Shown piece after piece: positions 1-6,895 of a stretch of DNA of 24,888 nt. The position numbers and the translations under genes are program-made. Below the pieces are notes generated by a model that did not search any database, was not told the origin of the DNA, and saw only the letters and a program-made list of their open reading frames with translations. Each line of letters opens with the position of its first letter. Within the stretch, counting starts at the first letter, position 1. Source of the stretch: JBFELU01 sp041551965 (GTDB lineage Bacteria; Actinomycetota; Acidimicrobiia; Spongiisociales; UBA11373); contig JBFELU010000036.1 in the NCBI GenBank assembly GCA_041551965.1, forward strand, positions 1 to 24,888. Reading direction: 5' to 3'.

Positions 1-122
1 ACAACACCGAGGTGAAGGTGGAGTTGATCTCCCCGATTGCGATGGATGAGGGCCGCACGTTCGCCATTCGTGAGGGTGGCCGCACCGTGGGGGCCGGCCG
101 AGTCACCAAGATCATCAAATAG
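1..122 (+). CDS. tuf: Elongation factor Tu, C-terminal end (partial)
   Basis: The reading frame is open from the left edge (first full codon at position 3) to TAG at 120-122. It gives the last 39 residues of EF-Tu, including the typical ending with FAIREGGRTVGAGRVTKI. EF-Tu is the GTPase that delivers aminoacyl-tRNA to the ribosomal A site; only the end of its C-terminal beta-barrel domain is visible here. The gene lies 9 nt upstream of rpsJ, the usual order of the str and S10 blocks. Everything upstream, including the GTPase domain, is outside the window. Confidence 0.96.
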   Translation, partial: NTEVKVELISPIAMDEGRTFAIREGGRTVGAGRVTKIIK

Positions 123-131
123 GCGGGAATC

Positions 132-443
132 GTGGCAAACGAACACAAGATCCGGATTCGCTTGAAGGCGTACGACCACGAGGTGGTCGACGAGTCGGCG
201 CGCAAGATCGCCGAGACGGTGATCCGCACCCAAGCGGGCATCAAGGGACCGGTGCCGCTCCCGACGGAGATCCACCGGTACTGCGTGGTCCGCGGCCCCC
301 ACGTCCACAAGGACTCGCGGGAGCACTTCGAGATGCGGATTCACAAGAGGCTCATCGACATCGTGGATCCGACGCCCAAGACGGTCGATTCGCTGATGCG
401 GCTCGACCTCCCCGCCGGCGTGGAAGTGGAGATCAAGACGTGA
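132..443 (+). CDS. rpsJ: 30S ribosomal protein S10
   Basis: This gene encodes a 103-residue protein, the same length as E. coli S10. S10 sits in the head of the small subunit and also takes part in transcription antitermination as NusE. The N-terminus (KIRIRLKAYDHEVVD) and the central region (GPVPLPTE followed by the V.RGPHVHKDSREHFEMR stretch) are diagnostic. The start is GTG at 132, in a purine-rich context after the tuf stop. The stop TGA at 441-443 overlaps the GTG start of rplC by four bases, implying coupled translation. It is the first gene of the S10 block. Confidence 0.98.
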   Translation: MANEHKIRIRLKAYDHEVVDESARKIAETVIRTQAGIKGPVPLPTEIHRYCVVRGPHVHKDSREHFEMRIHKRLIDIVDPTPKTVDSLMRLDLPAGVEVEIKT

Positions 444-1078
444 AAGCCATCCTCGGCGAGAAGCTGGGCATGACCCAGGTCTTCGACGACGAGTCGCAGG
501 CGATCCCTGTGACCGTCATCAAGGCCGGGCCTTGTCGCGTCGTTCAGATCAAGCGGCCCGAGACCGACGGGTACGGCGCCATTCAGATCGCCTATCGCGA
601 GATCCCGGACCACAAGGTGACCAAGCCGGTTGCCGGTCACTACCGCAAGGCGGGTCTCACGCCGCATAGGCATCTCGTCGAATTGCGGGTAGACGACCCC
701 GACAACTACCAGGTGGGCCAGGAGATCGCCATCGCCGATGTGCTGGCCAAGGGCGGGAAGGCCGACGTGGCCGGCGTGACGAAGGGCAAGGGCTTCACCG
801 GCGTCATGCGCCGTCACAATTTCTCCGGGCAGAGTGCCAGCCACGGCGCCCATCGGGTGCACCGGGCACCGGGGGCCATCGGCGCCTGCGCCACGCCGTC
901 GCGGGTCTTCAAGGGTATGAAGATGGCGGGCCGCATGGGCGGCGAGCGTCAGACGACCCTCAACCTCGAGGTCGTCGACGTCGACACGGAGCGCAACCTC
1001 CTGATGCTCAAGGGCGCCGTACCGGGCGCCAAGGGTGCGGTGGTGCTGGTGCGAGAGGCGGTGAAGGCCGGTGGCTGA
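440..1078 (+). CDS. rplC: 50S ribosomal protein L3
   Basis: The product is a 212-residue L3, a primary 23S rRNA-binding protein near the peptidyl-transferase centre. The N-terminus (LGEKLGMTQVFDD) and the central loop (KGKGFTGVMRRHNF, then SHGAHRVHRAPGAIG) are typical of bacterial L3, including the loop that reaches toward the catalytic centre. Length is close to the 209 residues of E. coli L3. The GTG start at 440 overlaps the rpsJ stop as GTGA. The 3' end overlaps the rplD start by 8 nt, so translation of L3 and L4 is probably coupled. Confidence 0.98.
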   Translation: MKAILGEKLGMTQVFDDESQAIPVTVIKAGPCRVVQIKRPETDGYGAIQIAYREIPDHKVTKPVAGHYRKAGLTPHRHLVELRVDDPDNYQVGQEIAIADVLAKGGKADVAGVTKGKGFTGVMRRHNFSGQSASHGAHRVHRAPGAIGACATPSRVFKGMKMAGRMGGERQTTLNLEVVDVDTERNLLMLKGAVPGAKGAVVLVREAVKAGG

Positions 1079-1754
1079 TCGCATCGTCGCCCCACTCTTC
1101 TCCCCGGCGGGCGAGCCGGCCGGCGAGGTCGTTCTCGACCCGGCCGTCTTCGGCATCGAGCCCAATGTTGCGGTGATGCACCAGGTGGTGACGGCGCAGC
1201 TCGCCGCCGCCCGCTCCGGCACTGCGAGCACCAAGACCCGGGCCGAGGTCCGCGGCGGCGGCCGAAAGCCGTGGCGCCAGAAGGGTCTCGGACGGGCGCG
1301 GCACGGTTCGATCCGTTCGCCGCAGTGGCGCGGAGGAGGCGTGACCTTCGGTCCCCGGCCCCGCGACTTCTCGCAGCGGACACCCCGGAAGATGAAGCGG
1401 CTCGCCCTCCGCAGCGCGCTGAGCGCCCGGGCGGCCGACGATCAGATCAAGGTGGTCGAGGGTTTCTCGTGGGAGAGCCCGCGCACCAAGGCTGCCGCGG
1501 AGCTGCTGGCGGCCATCGGTGTGGACGGCAAGGCCCTCGTGGTGGTCGGCACCGCCGACCGCACGGCCGAACGTTCGTTCCGCAACCTGCCGACCGTCAA
1601 CACCATCGTTCCGGGGCAGCTCAACACGCACGACGTCCTGTGGGCCGACACGATCGTGTTCACCTCAGCCACGCTCGAGCAGGCGTCCGGCGGCACGCGC
1701 TACGAGGTCACCGACAGCGACTTCGTACCCGACGACGAGGGAGACGAGGCATGA
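1071..1754 (+). CDS. rplD: 50S ribosomal protein L4
   Basis: The product is a 227-residue L4, slightly longer than the 201 residues of E. coli. The long loop that lines the peptide exit tunnel is recognisable (EVRGGGRKPWRQKGLGRARHG, residues about 63-83), followed by the RSPQWRGGG segment. L4 binds 23S rRNA and in enterobacteria also represses the S10 operon; nothing here shows whether that control exists in this organism. The start is GTG at 1071, inside the end of rplC. The stop overlaps the rplW start as ATGA. Confidence 0.97.
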   Translation: MADRIVAPLFSPAGEPAGEVVLDPAVFGIEPNVAVMHQVVTAQLAAARSGTASTKTRAEVRGGGRKPWRQKGLGRARHGSIRSPQWRGGGVTFGPRPRDFSQRTPRKMKRLALRSALSARAADDQIKVVEGFSWESPRTKAAAELLAAIGVDGKALVVVGTADRTAERSFRNLPTVNTIVPGQLNTHDVLWADTIVFTSATLEQASGGTRYEVTDSDFVPDDEGDEA

Positions 1755-2038
1755 AGGATCCTCGCGACGTGATCCTCGAGCCGGTCGTCTCCGAGAAGTC
1801 GTACGACCTCATCGAGGACTTCAATACGTACACGTTCGTGGTCGACCCCCGCAGCTCCAAGACGGAGATCAAGCAGGCGGTGCAATCGATCTTCGGTGTG
1901 AAGGTCGTGCGGGTCAACACGATCAACAAGAAGGGCAAGCTGAAGCGGACCGGCTGGGTGATGGGCAAGCGCCCCGACACCAAGCGGGCCCTGGTGACGC
2001 TGGCCGCCGGCAACGAGATCGACATCTTCGGGGTGTGA
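1751..2038 (+). CDS. rplW: 50S ribosomal protein L23
   Basis: I place the start at ATG 1751, which overlaps the rplD stop (ATGA) and gives a 95-residue protein, close to the family size of about 95-100. The frame stays open far upstream only because it shadows rplD. The sequence begins KDPRDVILEPVVSEKSYDL, a standard L23 N-terminus, and contains the FGVKVVRVNT segment and the GKRPDTKRALVTL strand. L23 sits at the tunnel exit and is the docking site for trigger factor and the signal recognition particle. Confidence 0.97.
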   Translation: MKDPRDVILEPVVSEKSYDLIEDFNTYTFVVDPRSSKTEIKQAVQSIFGVKVVRVNTINKKGKLKRTGWVMGKRPDTKRALVTLAAGNEIDIFGV

Positions 2039-2039
2039 G

Positions 2040-2873
2040 ATGGGTGTGAAGAAGTACAAGCCGACCTCGCCGGGCCGTCGTTTCAGGACGGTGTCCGACT
2101 TCGCCGAGATCACCAAGGACAAGCCCGAGAAGAGCCTTCTCTCCAAGCACACCGGCACCGGGGGCCGCAACGTCTACGGGCGCAAGACCTCGCGTCACCG
2201 CGGCGGCGGCCACAAGCGTCGCTATCGGGTCGTCGACTTCCGGCGCACCAAGGACGGAATCCCCGCCAAGGTGGCCGCCATCGAGTACGACCCGAACCGC
2301 AACGCGCGGATCGCATTGCTCCATTACGTGGACGGGGAGAAGCGCTACATCCTCGCCCCGCTGCAGATCAAGGTCGGCGACATGCTGGAATCCGGCCCCC
2401 GTGCCGAGATCCGGCCCGGGAACGCGCTTCCGATGCGCAACATCCCCGCCGGCACCCTGATCCATGCCGTGGAGCTGCGACCCGGCGGAGGTGCCAAGAT
2501 GGGCCGCTCGGCCGGCACCGCCATCCAGCTCGTCGCCAAAGAGGGCGATATGGCCCTGCTCCGGCTCCCTTCCGGGGAGATGCGCAACGTCCCGCTGGAC
2601 TGCCGGGCCACGGTCGGCCAGGTGGGCAACCCCGAGGCCGAGCTGATCAAGGGCGGCAAGGCCGGTGTCAGCCGCTGGAAGGGCGTGCGTCCCCAGACCC
2701 GGGGCGTCGCCATGAACCCGGTGGACCACCCGCTGGGCGGCGGCGAGGGCAAGTCGTCCGGGGGCCGTCATCCGACCAGCCCGTGGGGCAAGCCGGAGGG
2801 GCGGACCCGCAAGAAGCACAAGGCCAGTGACAAGTACATCGTGCGGCGCCGCACCAAGAAGGGAAGGAGGTAG
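2040..2873 (+). CDS. rplB: 50S ribosomal protein L2
   Basis: The product is a 277-residue L2, the conserved 23S rRNA-binding protein needed for subunit association and peptidyl-transferase assembly. The N-terminus (GVKKYKPTSPGRRF) and the C-terminal segment with GVAMNPVDHPLGGGEG are hallmarks of the family; the latter contains the conserved histidine near the catalytic centre. Length matches the usual 273-280. The ATG at 2040 starts one base after the rplW stop. The last codons overlap a perfect AAGGAGGT ribosome binding site that serves rpsS. Confidence 0.98.
   Translation: MGVKKYKPTSPGRRFRTVSDFAEITKDKPEKSLLSKHTGTGGRNVYGRKTSRHRGGGHKRRYRVVDFRRTKDGIPAKVAAIEYDPNRNARIALLHYVDGEKRYILAPLQIKVGDMLESGPRAEIRPGNALPMRNIPAGTLIHAVELRPGGGAKMGRSAGTAIQLVAKEGDMALLRLPSGEMRNVPLDCRATVGQVGNPEAELIKGGKAGVSRWKGVRPQTRGVAMNPVDHPLGGGEGKSSGGRHPTSPWGKPEGRTRKKHKASDKYIVRRRTKKGRR
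2864..2871 (+). promoter_or_regulatory. Consensus ribosome binding site of rpsS
   Basis: AAGGAGGT is a full-length anti-16S match, 4 nt before the rpsS ATG, and runs into the rplB stop codon TAG at 2871-2873. It is the strongest Shine-Dalgarno sequence I found in the ribosomal block, where most genes instead use overlapping start/stop codons. It suggests that rpsS recruits ribosomes independently. Confidence 0.85.
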
Positions 2874-2875
2874 CG

Positions 2876-3154
2876 ATGGCGCGCAGCCTGAAGAAGGGGC
2901 CATTCGTCGATGAGCACCTCCTCAAGAAGGTGGAGGCCGCCGAACGGTCCGGCGACAAGCGAGTCATTCGGACGTGGAGTCGGCGGTCGACCGTGATCCC
3001 CGAGATGGTGGGTCACACGATCGCGGTCCACGACGGGCGTAAGCACGTCCCGGTCTACATCACCGAATCGATGGTGGGCCACAAGCTGGGTGAGTTCGCC
3101 CCGACGCGGACCTTCCGGGGCCACGCCGGCGAGAAGGCGGCGAGGAAGTCATGA
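2876..3154 (+). CDS. rpsS: 30S ribosomal protein S19
   Basis: The product is a 92-residue S19, identical in length to E. coli S19. It begins ARSLKKGPFVDEHLLKK, the classical start of this protein, and contains RTWSRRSTVIPEMVGHTIAVH and GEFAPTRTFRGH. S19 binds the head of the 30S subunit in a complex with S13 near the A-site tRNA. The ATG at 2876 follows a consensus ribosome binding site. The stop overlaps the rplV start as ATGA. Confidence 0.98.
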   Translation: MARSLKKGPFVDEHLLKKVEAAERSGDKRVIRTWSRRSTVIPEMVGHTIAVHDGRKHVPVYITESMVGHKLGEFAPTRTFRGHAGEKAARKS

Positions 3155-3510
3155 ACGTCTCCGCCAAGGCTCGTTTCGTACGGCAGTCGCCATACAAGGT
3201 GCGGCGGGTGCTCGACCTGGTTCGGGGCCTGCCGGTCGCCGAGGCCCGCGATGTGCTGGCGTTCACCAATCGCCGCGCCACCGAGCCGATCACCAAGGTG
3301 CTCGAGTCGGCGGTGGCGAACGCCGCCCACAACCATGCGCTCGATGACACCGAGCTCACGGTGGTGGCGGCTTTTGCCGACGAGGGCCCGACGCTGAAAC
3401 GCTATCGTCCCCGGGCTCGCGGCCGGGCGACTCAGATCCTGAAGCGGACCTCGCATATCACGATCGTGGTGGGTGACGGCCGGGAAGACGACGAGGAGGA
3501 GGTGTTCTAG
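3151..3510 (+). CDS. rplV: 50S ribosomal protein L22
   Basis: The product is a 119-residue L22. It contains the typical ARFVRQSPYKVRRVLDLVRG helix and, near the C-terminus, the beta-hairpin segment (PTLKRYRPRARGRA) that extends into the peptide exit tunnel and forms part of the macrolide site. It ends with an acidic tail (GREDDEEEVF), a few residues longer than E. coli L22. The ATG at 3151 overlaps the rpsS stop. The TAG at 3508-3510 directly abuts the rpsC ATG. Confidence 0.97.
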   Translation: MNVSAKARFVRQSPYKVRRVLDLVRGLPVAEARDVLAFTNRRATEPITKVLESAVANAAHNHALDDTELTVVAAFADEGPTLKRYRPRARGRATQILKRTSHITIVVGDGREDDEEEVF

Positions 3511-4593
3511 ATGGGTCAGAAGGTTCACCCCTACGGCCTCCGCCTCGGCATCGTGACCGACTGGAAGTCGCGGTGGTACAGCGACAAGGACTACGCCGAG
3601 CAGGTCATTGAGGACGCGGCGGTTCGCAAGCTGCTCACCGATGAGCTGACTCGGGGTGCGGTCTCGCGCGTCGAGATCGAGAGGATCGGCGAGAAGAAGG
3701 TGCAGATCGACATTCACACCGCCCGGCCGGGCGTCGTCATCGGCCGCAGCGGGAGCGAGGTCGAACGGCTCCGCACCCTGCTCGAGAAGCTCACCGAACG
3801 CCAGATCAAGGTCAACGTGATCGAGGTGAAGGATCCGGAGACCGACGCCCAGCTGTTGGCGACCGGGATCGCCGAACAGCTCCAGGGCCGGGTGTCGTTC
3901 CGCCGGGCCATGAAGCGGGCGGTCTCGACTGCCATGAAGGCCGGTGCCCAGGGTGTCCGGGTGCAGTGCTCGGGACGGCTGGGTGGGGCCGACATGGGTC
4001 GCCGCGAGTGGTATCGCGAGGGGCGGGTCCCGCTCCACACCCTCCGGGCCGACGTCGATTACGGCGCCGCCACCGCCCGGACCACCGTGGGCGCCATCGG
4101 GGTCAAGGTCTGGGTCTACAAGGGCGACGTGCTGCCCTCGCTGTCGGCGACTCGGGAGAAGATCGCCGCCGAGGCGGCGCTGGCGGCCGGTGGGCCCGGC
4201 CGGCGTGCCCCCGCCAAGGCCCGTGCCGAGCGCGCCGCCGGTCACAAGCCGCGCGGGCTCATCGAGGCCGGCGGCGGCAAGCGGCTGGTCGAGGCCGGCG
4301 GCGGCAAGCGGCGTGAGGGAGGCAAGCGCCTCATCGAGGCCGGTGGCGGTCGGAAGGTGGATGCCGATTCGGCTCGATCCGAGTTCGAGGAAGAGCGGAG
4401 CACCGCCGAGGAGACCCTCGCCGAGGAACTCAAGGCCGCCGAGGCCGCCGAAGCCGCCGAGACGCGGGCCGCCGAGGCCCCCGAGGCTGAGACGTCCGAG
4501 GCCGCCGAGGCTGAGACGTCCGAGGCCGCCGAGGCTGAGACGTCCGAGGCCGCCGAGGCTGAGACGTCCGAGGCCGCCGAGGAGGAGCAGTAG
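3511..4593 (+). CDS. rpsC: 30S ribosomal protein S3 with extended repetitive C-terminus
   Basis: The first roughly 215 residues are a normal S3: the N-terminus GQKVHPYGLRLGIVTDWKS, a KH domain with the nucleic-acid loop PGVVIGRSGSE (about residues 72-82), and the C-terminal domain with GRLGGADMGRREWYREGRVP. S3 lines the mRNA entry channel. The total length of 360 residues is far above the 233 of E. coli. The extra part is a basic, glycine-rich stretch with three near-repeats of the type LIEAGGGKR (4258-4359), followed by an acidic Ala/Glu-rich tail that ends in four exact copies of an eight-residue unit, EAETSEAA. Actinobacterial S3 proteins often carry variable tails, but this one is long and recently duplicated. 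ATG 3511 follows the rplV stop directly. Confidence 0.97.
   Translation: MGQKVHPYGLRLGIVTDWKSRWYSDKDYAEQVIEDAAVRKLLTDELTRGAVSRVEIERIGEKKVQIDIHTARPGVVIGRSGSEVERLRTLLEKLTERQIKVNVIEVKDPETDAQLLATGIAEQLQGRVSFRRAMKRAVSTAMKAGAQGVRVQCSGRLGGADMGRREWYREGRVPLHTLRADVDYGAATARTTVGAIGVKVWVYKGDVLPSLSATREKIAAEAALAAGGPGRRAPAKARAERAAGHKPRGLIEAGGGKRLVEAGGGKRREGGKRLIEAGGGRKVDADSARSEFEEERSTAEETLAEELKAAEAAEAAETRAAEAPEAETSEAAEAETSEAAEAETSEAAEAETSEAAEEEQ
4258..4359 (+). repeat. Degenerate LIEAGGGKR coding repeats in the rpsC tail
   Basis: Within the S3 extension, the motif (L/R)(I/V)EAGGGK/R occurs three times: LIEAGGGKR, LVEAGGGKR and LIEAGGGRK, the last separated by REGGKR. At DNA level the blocks share the core gaggccggcggcggcaagcg with substitutions. 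They create a basic, flexible segment between the folded S3 body and the acidic repeats. Confidence 0.8.
4483..4578 (+). repeat. Four perfect 24-nt tandem repeats at the 3' end of rpsC
   Basis: Four consecutive, identical 24-base units occupy 4483-4506, 4507-4530, 4531-4554 and 4555-4578. Each encodes EAETSEAA (S3 residues about 325-356). They are followed by gaggaggagcag and the stop codon. Perfect identity, including third codon positions, indicates recent expansion by slippage or unequal exchange. Because the unit is a multiple of three, copy-number change would lengthen or shorten the tail without a frameshift. Confidence 0.95.
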
Positions 4594-4596
4594 CCG

Positions 4597-5010
4597 ATGC
4601 TGATGCCGAAGCGAACCAAATGGCGCAAGGTGCAGCGCGGCCACCTGCGCGGGATGGCCAAGGGTGGGTTGCGAGTGCACTTCGGCGACTACGGCCTGCA
4701 GGCGATGGAACCGGGGTGGATCACCGCCCGGCAGATCGAAGCGGCCCGTATCGCCATGACCCGGTACATCAAGCGTGGGGGGAAGGTGTGGATCAATCTC
4801 TTCCCCGACAAGCCCGTCACCCAGAAGCCGGCCGAAACCCGGATGGGATCGGGCAAGGGCAATCCGGAGTTCTGGGTGGCCGTGGTTCGGCCGGGCCGGA
4901 TCATGTTCGAGCTGTCCGGGGTGGAGCCGGACATCGCCCGTGAGGCGATGCGGCTCGCCGGGAACAAGCTCCCGGTGAAGACGAAGTTCGTGATGAGGGA
5001 GGACACGTGA
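4597..5010 (+). CDS. rplP: 50S ribosomal protein L16
   Basis: The product is a 137-residue L16 (E. coli has 136). It starts MLMPKRTKWRKVQRGHLRG and contains the typical FGDYGLQAMEPGWITARQIEAARIAM segment in two parts, then KGNPEFWVAVVRPGRIMFEL. L16 organises the A-site architecture of the 50S subunit. I use the ATG at 4597, three bases after rpsC, because it restores the conserved ML.PKR N-terminus. The 3' end overlaps rpmC by four bases. Confidence 0.98.
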   Translation: MLMPKRTKWRKVQRGHLRGMAKGGLRVHFGDYGLQAMEPGWITARQIEAARIAMTRYIKRGGKVWINLFPDKPVTQKPAETRMGSGKGNPEFWVAVVRPGRIMFELSGVEPDIAREAMRLAGNKLPVKTKFVMREDT

Positions 5011-5234
5011 GGGCGACCGAACTGCGCGACCTCCCCTATGAGGAGTTGAAGGAGAAACTGGCCGACGCCAAGGAGGAGCTGTTCAACCTGCGGTTCCAGA
5101 TGGCGACGAATCAGCTGGACAATACGGCCCGCCTCCGCCAGGTGCGGCGCGATGTGGCCCGGATCGCCACGGTGATCCGGGAGCAGGAGATCGCGGCCTG
5201 GGAGGCGGCGCAGGAGGAACAGGCCGATGGCTGA
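5007..5234 (+). CDS. rpmC: 50S ribosomal protein L29
   Basis: The product is a 75-residue L29, a little longer than the 63 residues of E. coli because of an Ala/Glu/Gln-rich C-terminal tail. The two-helix family pattern is visible (ELRDLPYEELKEKLADAKEEL, split around the LFNLRFQ core and the TARLRQVRRDVARI helix). L29 lies near the tunnel exit next to L23. The start is GTG at 5007, overlapping the rplP TGA and preceded by gagggagg. The gene overlaps rpsQ by 8 nt. Confidence 0.96.
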   Translation: MRATELRDLPYEELKEKLADAKEELFNLRFQMATNQLDNTARLRQVRRDVARIATVIREQEIAAWEAAQEEQADG

Positions 5235-5484
5235 CCGGAAGGCGAGGAAGGTGCGCACCGGAGTGGTTGTGTCCGACGGGCGCGACAAGACGATCACCGT
5301 CGAGGTGAGCGACGTGGTGCGGCATGCCAAGTACTCGAAGACCATGAGACGGCAGAAGCGACTGCACGTCCACGATGAAGAGAACGATGCGCGGGTCGGC
5401 GACACCGTCCGCGTGGTGGAGACGCGCCCGTTGTCGAAGACGAAGCGGTGGCGGGTCGTCGAGATCGTGGAGCGTGCCCGATGA
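5227..5484 (+). CDS. rpsQ: 30S ribosomal protein S17
   Basis: The product is an 85-residue S17, one residue longer than in E. coli. It contains the OB-fold core GVVVSDGRDKTITVEV, followed by HAKYSKTMRRQKRLHVHDE and the RVVETRPLSKTKRWRVVEIVE end. S17 is a primary 16S rRNA-binding protein of the 30S body. The ATG at 5227 lies within the end of rpmC and follows gaggaac. The stop overlaps the rplN start as ATGA. Confidence 0.98.
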   Translation: MADRKARKVRTGVVVSDGRDKTITVEVSDVVRHAKYSKTMRRQKRLHVHDEENDARVGDTVRVVETRPLSKTKRWRVVEIVERAR

Positions 5485-5849
5485 TCGGTCAAGAGAGCCG
5501 GCTCAAGGTGGCCGACAACAGCGGCGCCAAAGAGGTGCTCTGCATCCGGGTGCTCGGTGGGTCAGGCCGCCGCTATGCCGGCTTGGGCGACGTCATCGTG
5601 GGCACCGTCAAGGACGCCGTCCCCGGCGGCGCGGTGAAGCGCGGCGAGGTTGTGAAGGCCGTCGTGGTGCGGACCCGCAAGGAGAGCCGACGTCAGGACG
5701 GCACCTACATCCGCTTCGACGACAACGCCTGCGTGCTCATCAACGAGCAGCGTCAACCCCGCGGTACCCGCATCTTCGGGCCCGTGGGAAGAGAACTGCG
5801 GGAGCAGCGGTTCATGAGGATCGTCTCGCTGGCACCGGAGGTCCTGTGA
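5481..5849 (+). CDS. rplN: 50S ribosomal protein L14
   Basis: The start is set at ATG 5481, which overlaps the rpsQ stop and gives 122 residues with the canonical N-terminus MIGQESRLKVADNSGAKE. The frame is open upstream, but that part is a shadow of rpsQ. Other family marks are GDVIVGTVKDA, VVVRTRKE and the ending RGTRIFGPVGRELRE. L14 binds 23S rRNA and forms an intersubunit bridge; it is also the site where the silencing factor RsfS acts in bacteria. Confidence 0.98.
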   Translation: MIGQESRLKVADNSGAKEVLCIRVLGGSGRRYAGLGDVIVGTVKDAVPGGAVKRGEVVKAVVVRTRKESRRQDGTYIRFDDNACVLINEQRQPRGTRIFGPVGRELREQRFMRIVSLAPEVL

Positions 5850-6154
5850 TGCAGTTGCGTGAGGGAGATCAGGTGATGGTCATCTCGGGCAAGGACGCCG
5901 GGAGGGAGTCCCGGATCGCTCAGGTGTTCCCCAAGAGCAACAAGATCATCGTGGAGGGTGTCGCCACGTCGCGGCGCCACAGCAAGCCGCGCGGCCAAAC
6001 CATGCAGGGAGGCATCGTCGACAAGGACATGCCCATCGATGCCTCCAACGTCATGATCGTCTGCCCCTCCTGCGGTCCGACCCGGATCGGCCACAAGCGG
6101 GACGCCGACGGCCACAAGCGTCGGGTCTGTGTGAAGTGCGGAGGTGACCTGTGA
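5849..6154 (+). CDS. rplX: 50S ribosomal protein L24 (with zinc-ribbon-like cysteines)
   Basis: I place the start at ATG 5849, which shares one base with the rplN stop and is preceded by ggaggt, giving 101 residues. The N-terminal KOW motif (EGDQVMVISGKDAGRE) and the VEGVATSRRHSKP region are typical. L24 is the assembly-initiator protein of the 50S subunit. The C-terminus has two CxxC pairs (C72/C75 and C94/C97), an arrangement seen in many zinc-binding L24 proteins but not in E. coli. The long open frame upstream of 5849 is antigenic noise from overlapping genes and has no independent support. Confidence 0.96.
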   Translation: MQLREGDQVMVISGKDAGRESRIAQVFPKSNKIIVEGVATSRRHSKPRGQTMQGGIVDKDMPIDASNVMIVCPSCGPTRIGHKRDADGHKRRVCVKCGGDL

Positions 6155-6708
6155 CCCCCCGTCTCAAGGAGCGGTATCACGGCGAGGTGAAACCGAGCCT
6201 CAAGGAGCGGATCGGGGTCTCCAACCCGATGCAGGTGCCGACCTTCTCCAAGATCGTCGTGAACATGGGGGTGGGCGATGCGATCACCGACGGCAAGCTC
6301 ATCGACGCGGCCGTCGAAGACGTGACGACCATCACCGGTCAGCGCCCCCGGGTGAATCGCGCTCGCAAGTCCATCGCCAACTTCAAGGTGCGTGAGGGGA
6401 TGCCGATCGGGGTCTCGGCGACCCTGCGCGGTGATCGCATGTGGGAGTTCCTCGACCGGCTCATCTCGATCGCCATTCCCCGGATTCGGGACTTCCGCGG
6501 CCTCAGCCCGCGGTCGTTCGACGGTCGCGGCAACTACACCTTCGGCGTGACCGAGCAGCTGATCTTTCCCGAGATCGATTACGACAAGGTGGTGAAGGTG
6601 CGCGGCATGGACGTGACGATCTGCACCACCGCCGACAACGACGAGGATGCACGGGCCCTCCTGGAGGCGTTCGGCTTTCCGTTCCGACGCCAGGGAGGTG
6701 GTGCCTGA
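6151..6708 (+). CDS. rplE: 50S ribosomal protein L5
   Basis: The product is a 185-residue L5, which binds 5S rRNA and contacts S13 and P-site tRNA. Family segments include PTFSKIVVNMGVGDA, ITGQRPRVNRARKSIANFKVREG, PIGVSATLRGDRMWEFLDRL and FDGRGNYTFGVTEQLIFPEI. The start is GTG at 6151, overlapping the rplX stop (GTGA). A second Lys-Glu-Arg motif near the N-terminus (LKERYHGEVKPSLKERIG) is a normal feature. Only one base is shared with the rpsN start. Confidence 0.98.
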   Translation: MTPRLKERYHGEVKPSLKERIGVSNPMQVPTFSKIVVNMGVGDAITDGKLIDAAVEDVTTITGQRPRVNRARKSIANFKVREGMPIGVSATLRGDRMWEFLDRLISIAIPRIRDFRGLSPRSFDGRGNYTFGVTEQLIFPEIDYDKVVKVRGMDVTICTTADNDEDARALLEAFGFPFRRQGGGA

Positions 6709-6893
6709 TGGCGAAGAAGTCCCTGATCGCCAAAGCGAACCGCAAGCCCAAGTTCAAGGTGCGCTCATACACCCGGTGCGGCCGCTGCGGCCGTCCTCGG
6801 GCGTACCTGCGCAAGTTCGGCATGTGCCGGATCTGTGTGCGCGAGTTGGCCCATCGCGGTGAGCTCCCCGGATTGAGAAAGGCCTCTTGGTAG
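6708..6893 (+). CDS. rpsN: 30S ribosomal protein S14, zinc-binding type
   Basis: The product is a 61-residue S14 of the short zinc-binding (type Z) class, not the roughly 101-residue cysteine-free class. The four zinc ligands are C24, C27, C40 and C43 (RCGRCGR and GMCRICVREL). The N-terminus AKKSLIAKANRKPKFKVRSY and the end GLRKASW are typical. S14 is a late-assembling protein of the 30S head. The ATG at 6708 shares one base with the rplE stop (TGATG) and follows cagggaggtg. Confidence 0.98.
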   Translation: MAKKSLIAKANRKPKFKVRSYTRCGRCGRPRAYLRKFGMCRICVRELAHRGELPGLRKASW

Positions 6894-6895
6894 CC

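Noticed and set aside
4483..4578. The tandem array as a CRISPR-like repeat
   Set aside because: Units are directly adjacent with no spacers, and the array is in frame inside rpsC.
3055..4680. A 541-codon open frame on the minus strand, antisense to rpsS-rplV-rpsC
   Set aside because: Its Leu/Gly repeats are only the reverse reading of the rpsC tandem repeats. There is no ribosome binding site or domain.
5375..5848. An N-terminal extension of L24 reaching back to 5375
   Set aside because: The extension is just another frame of rpsQ and rplN. ATG 5849 with its ribosome binding site gives the normal L24 N-terminus.
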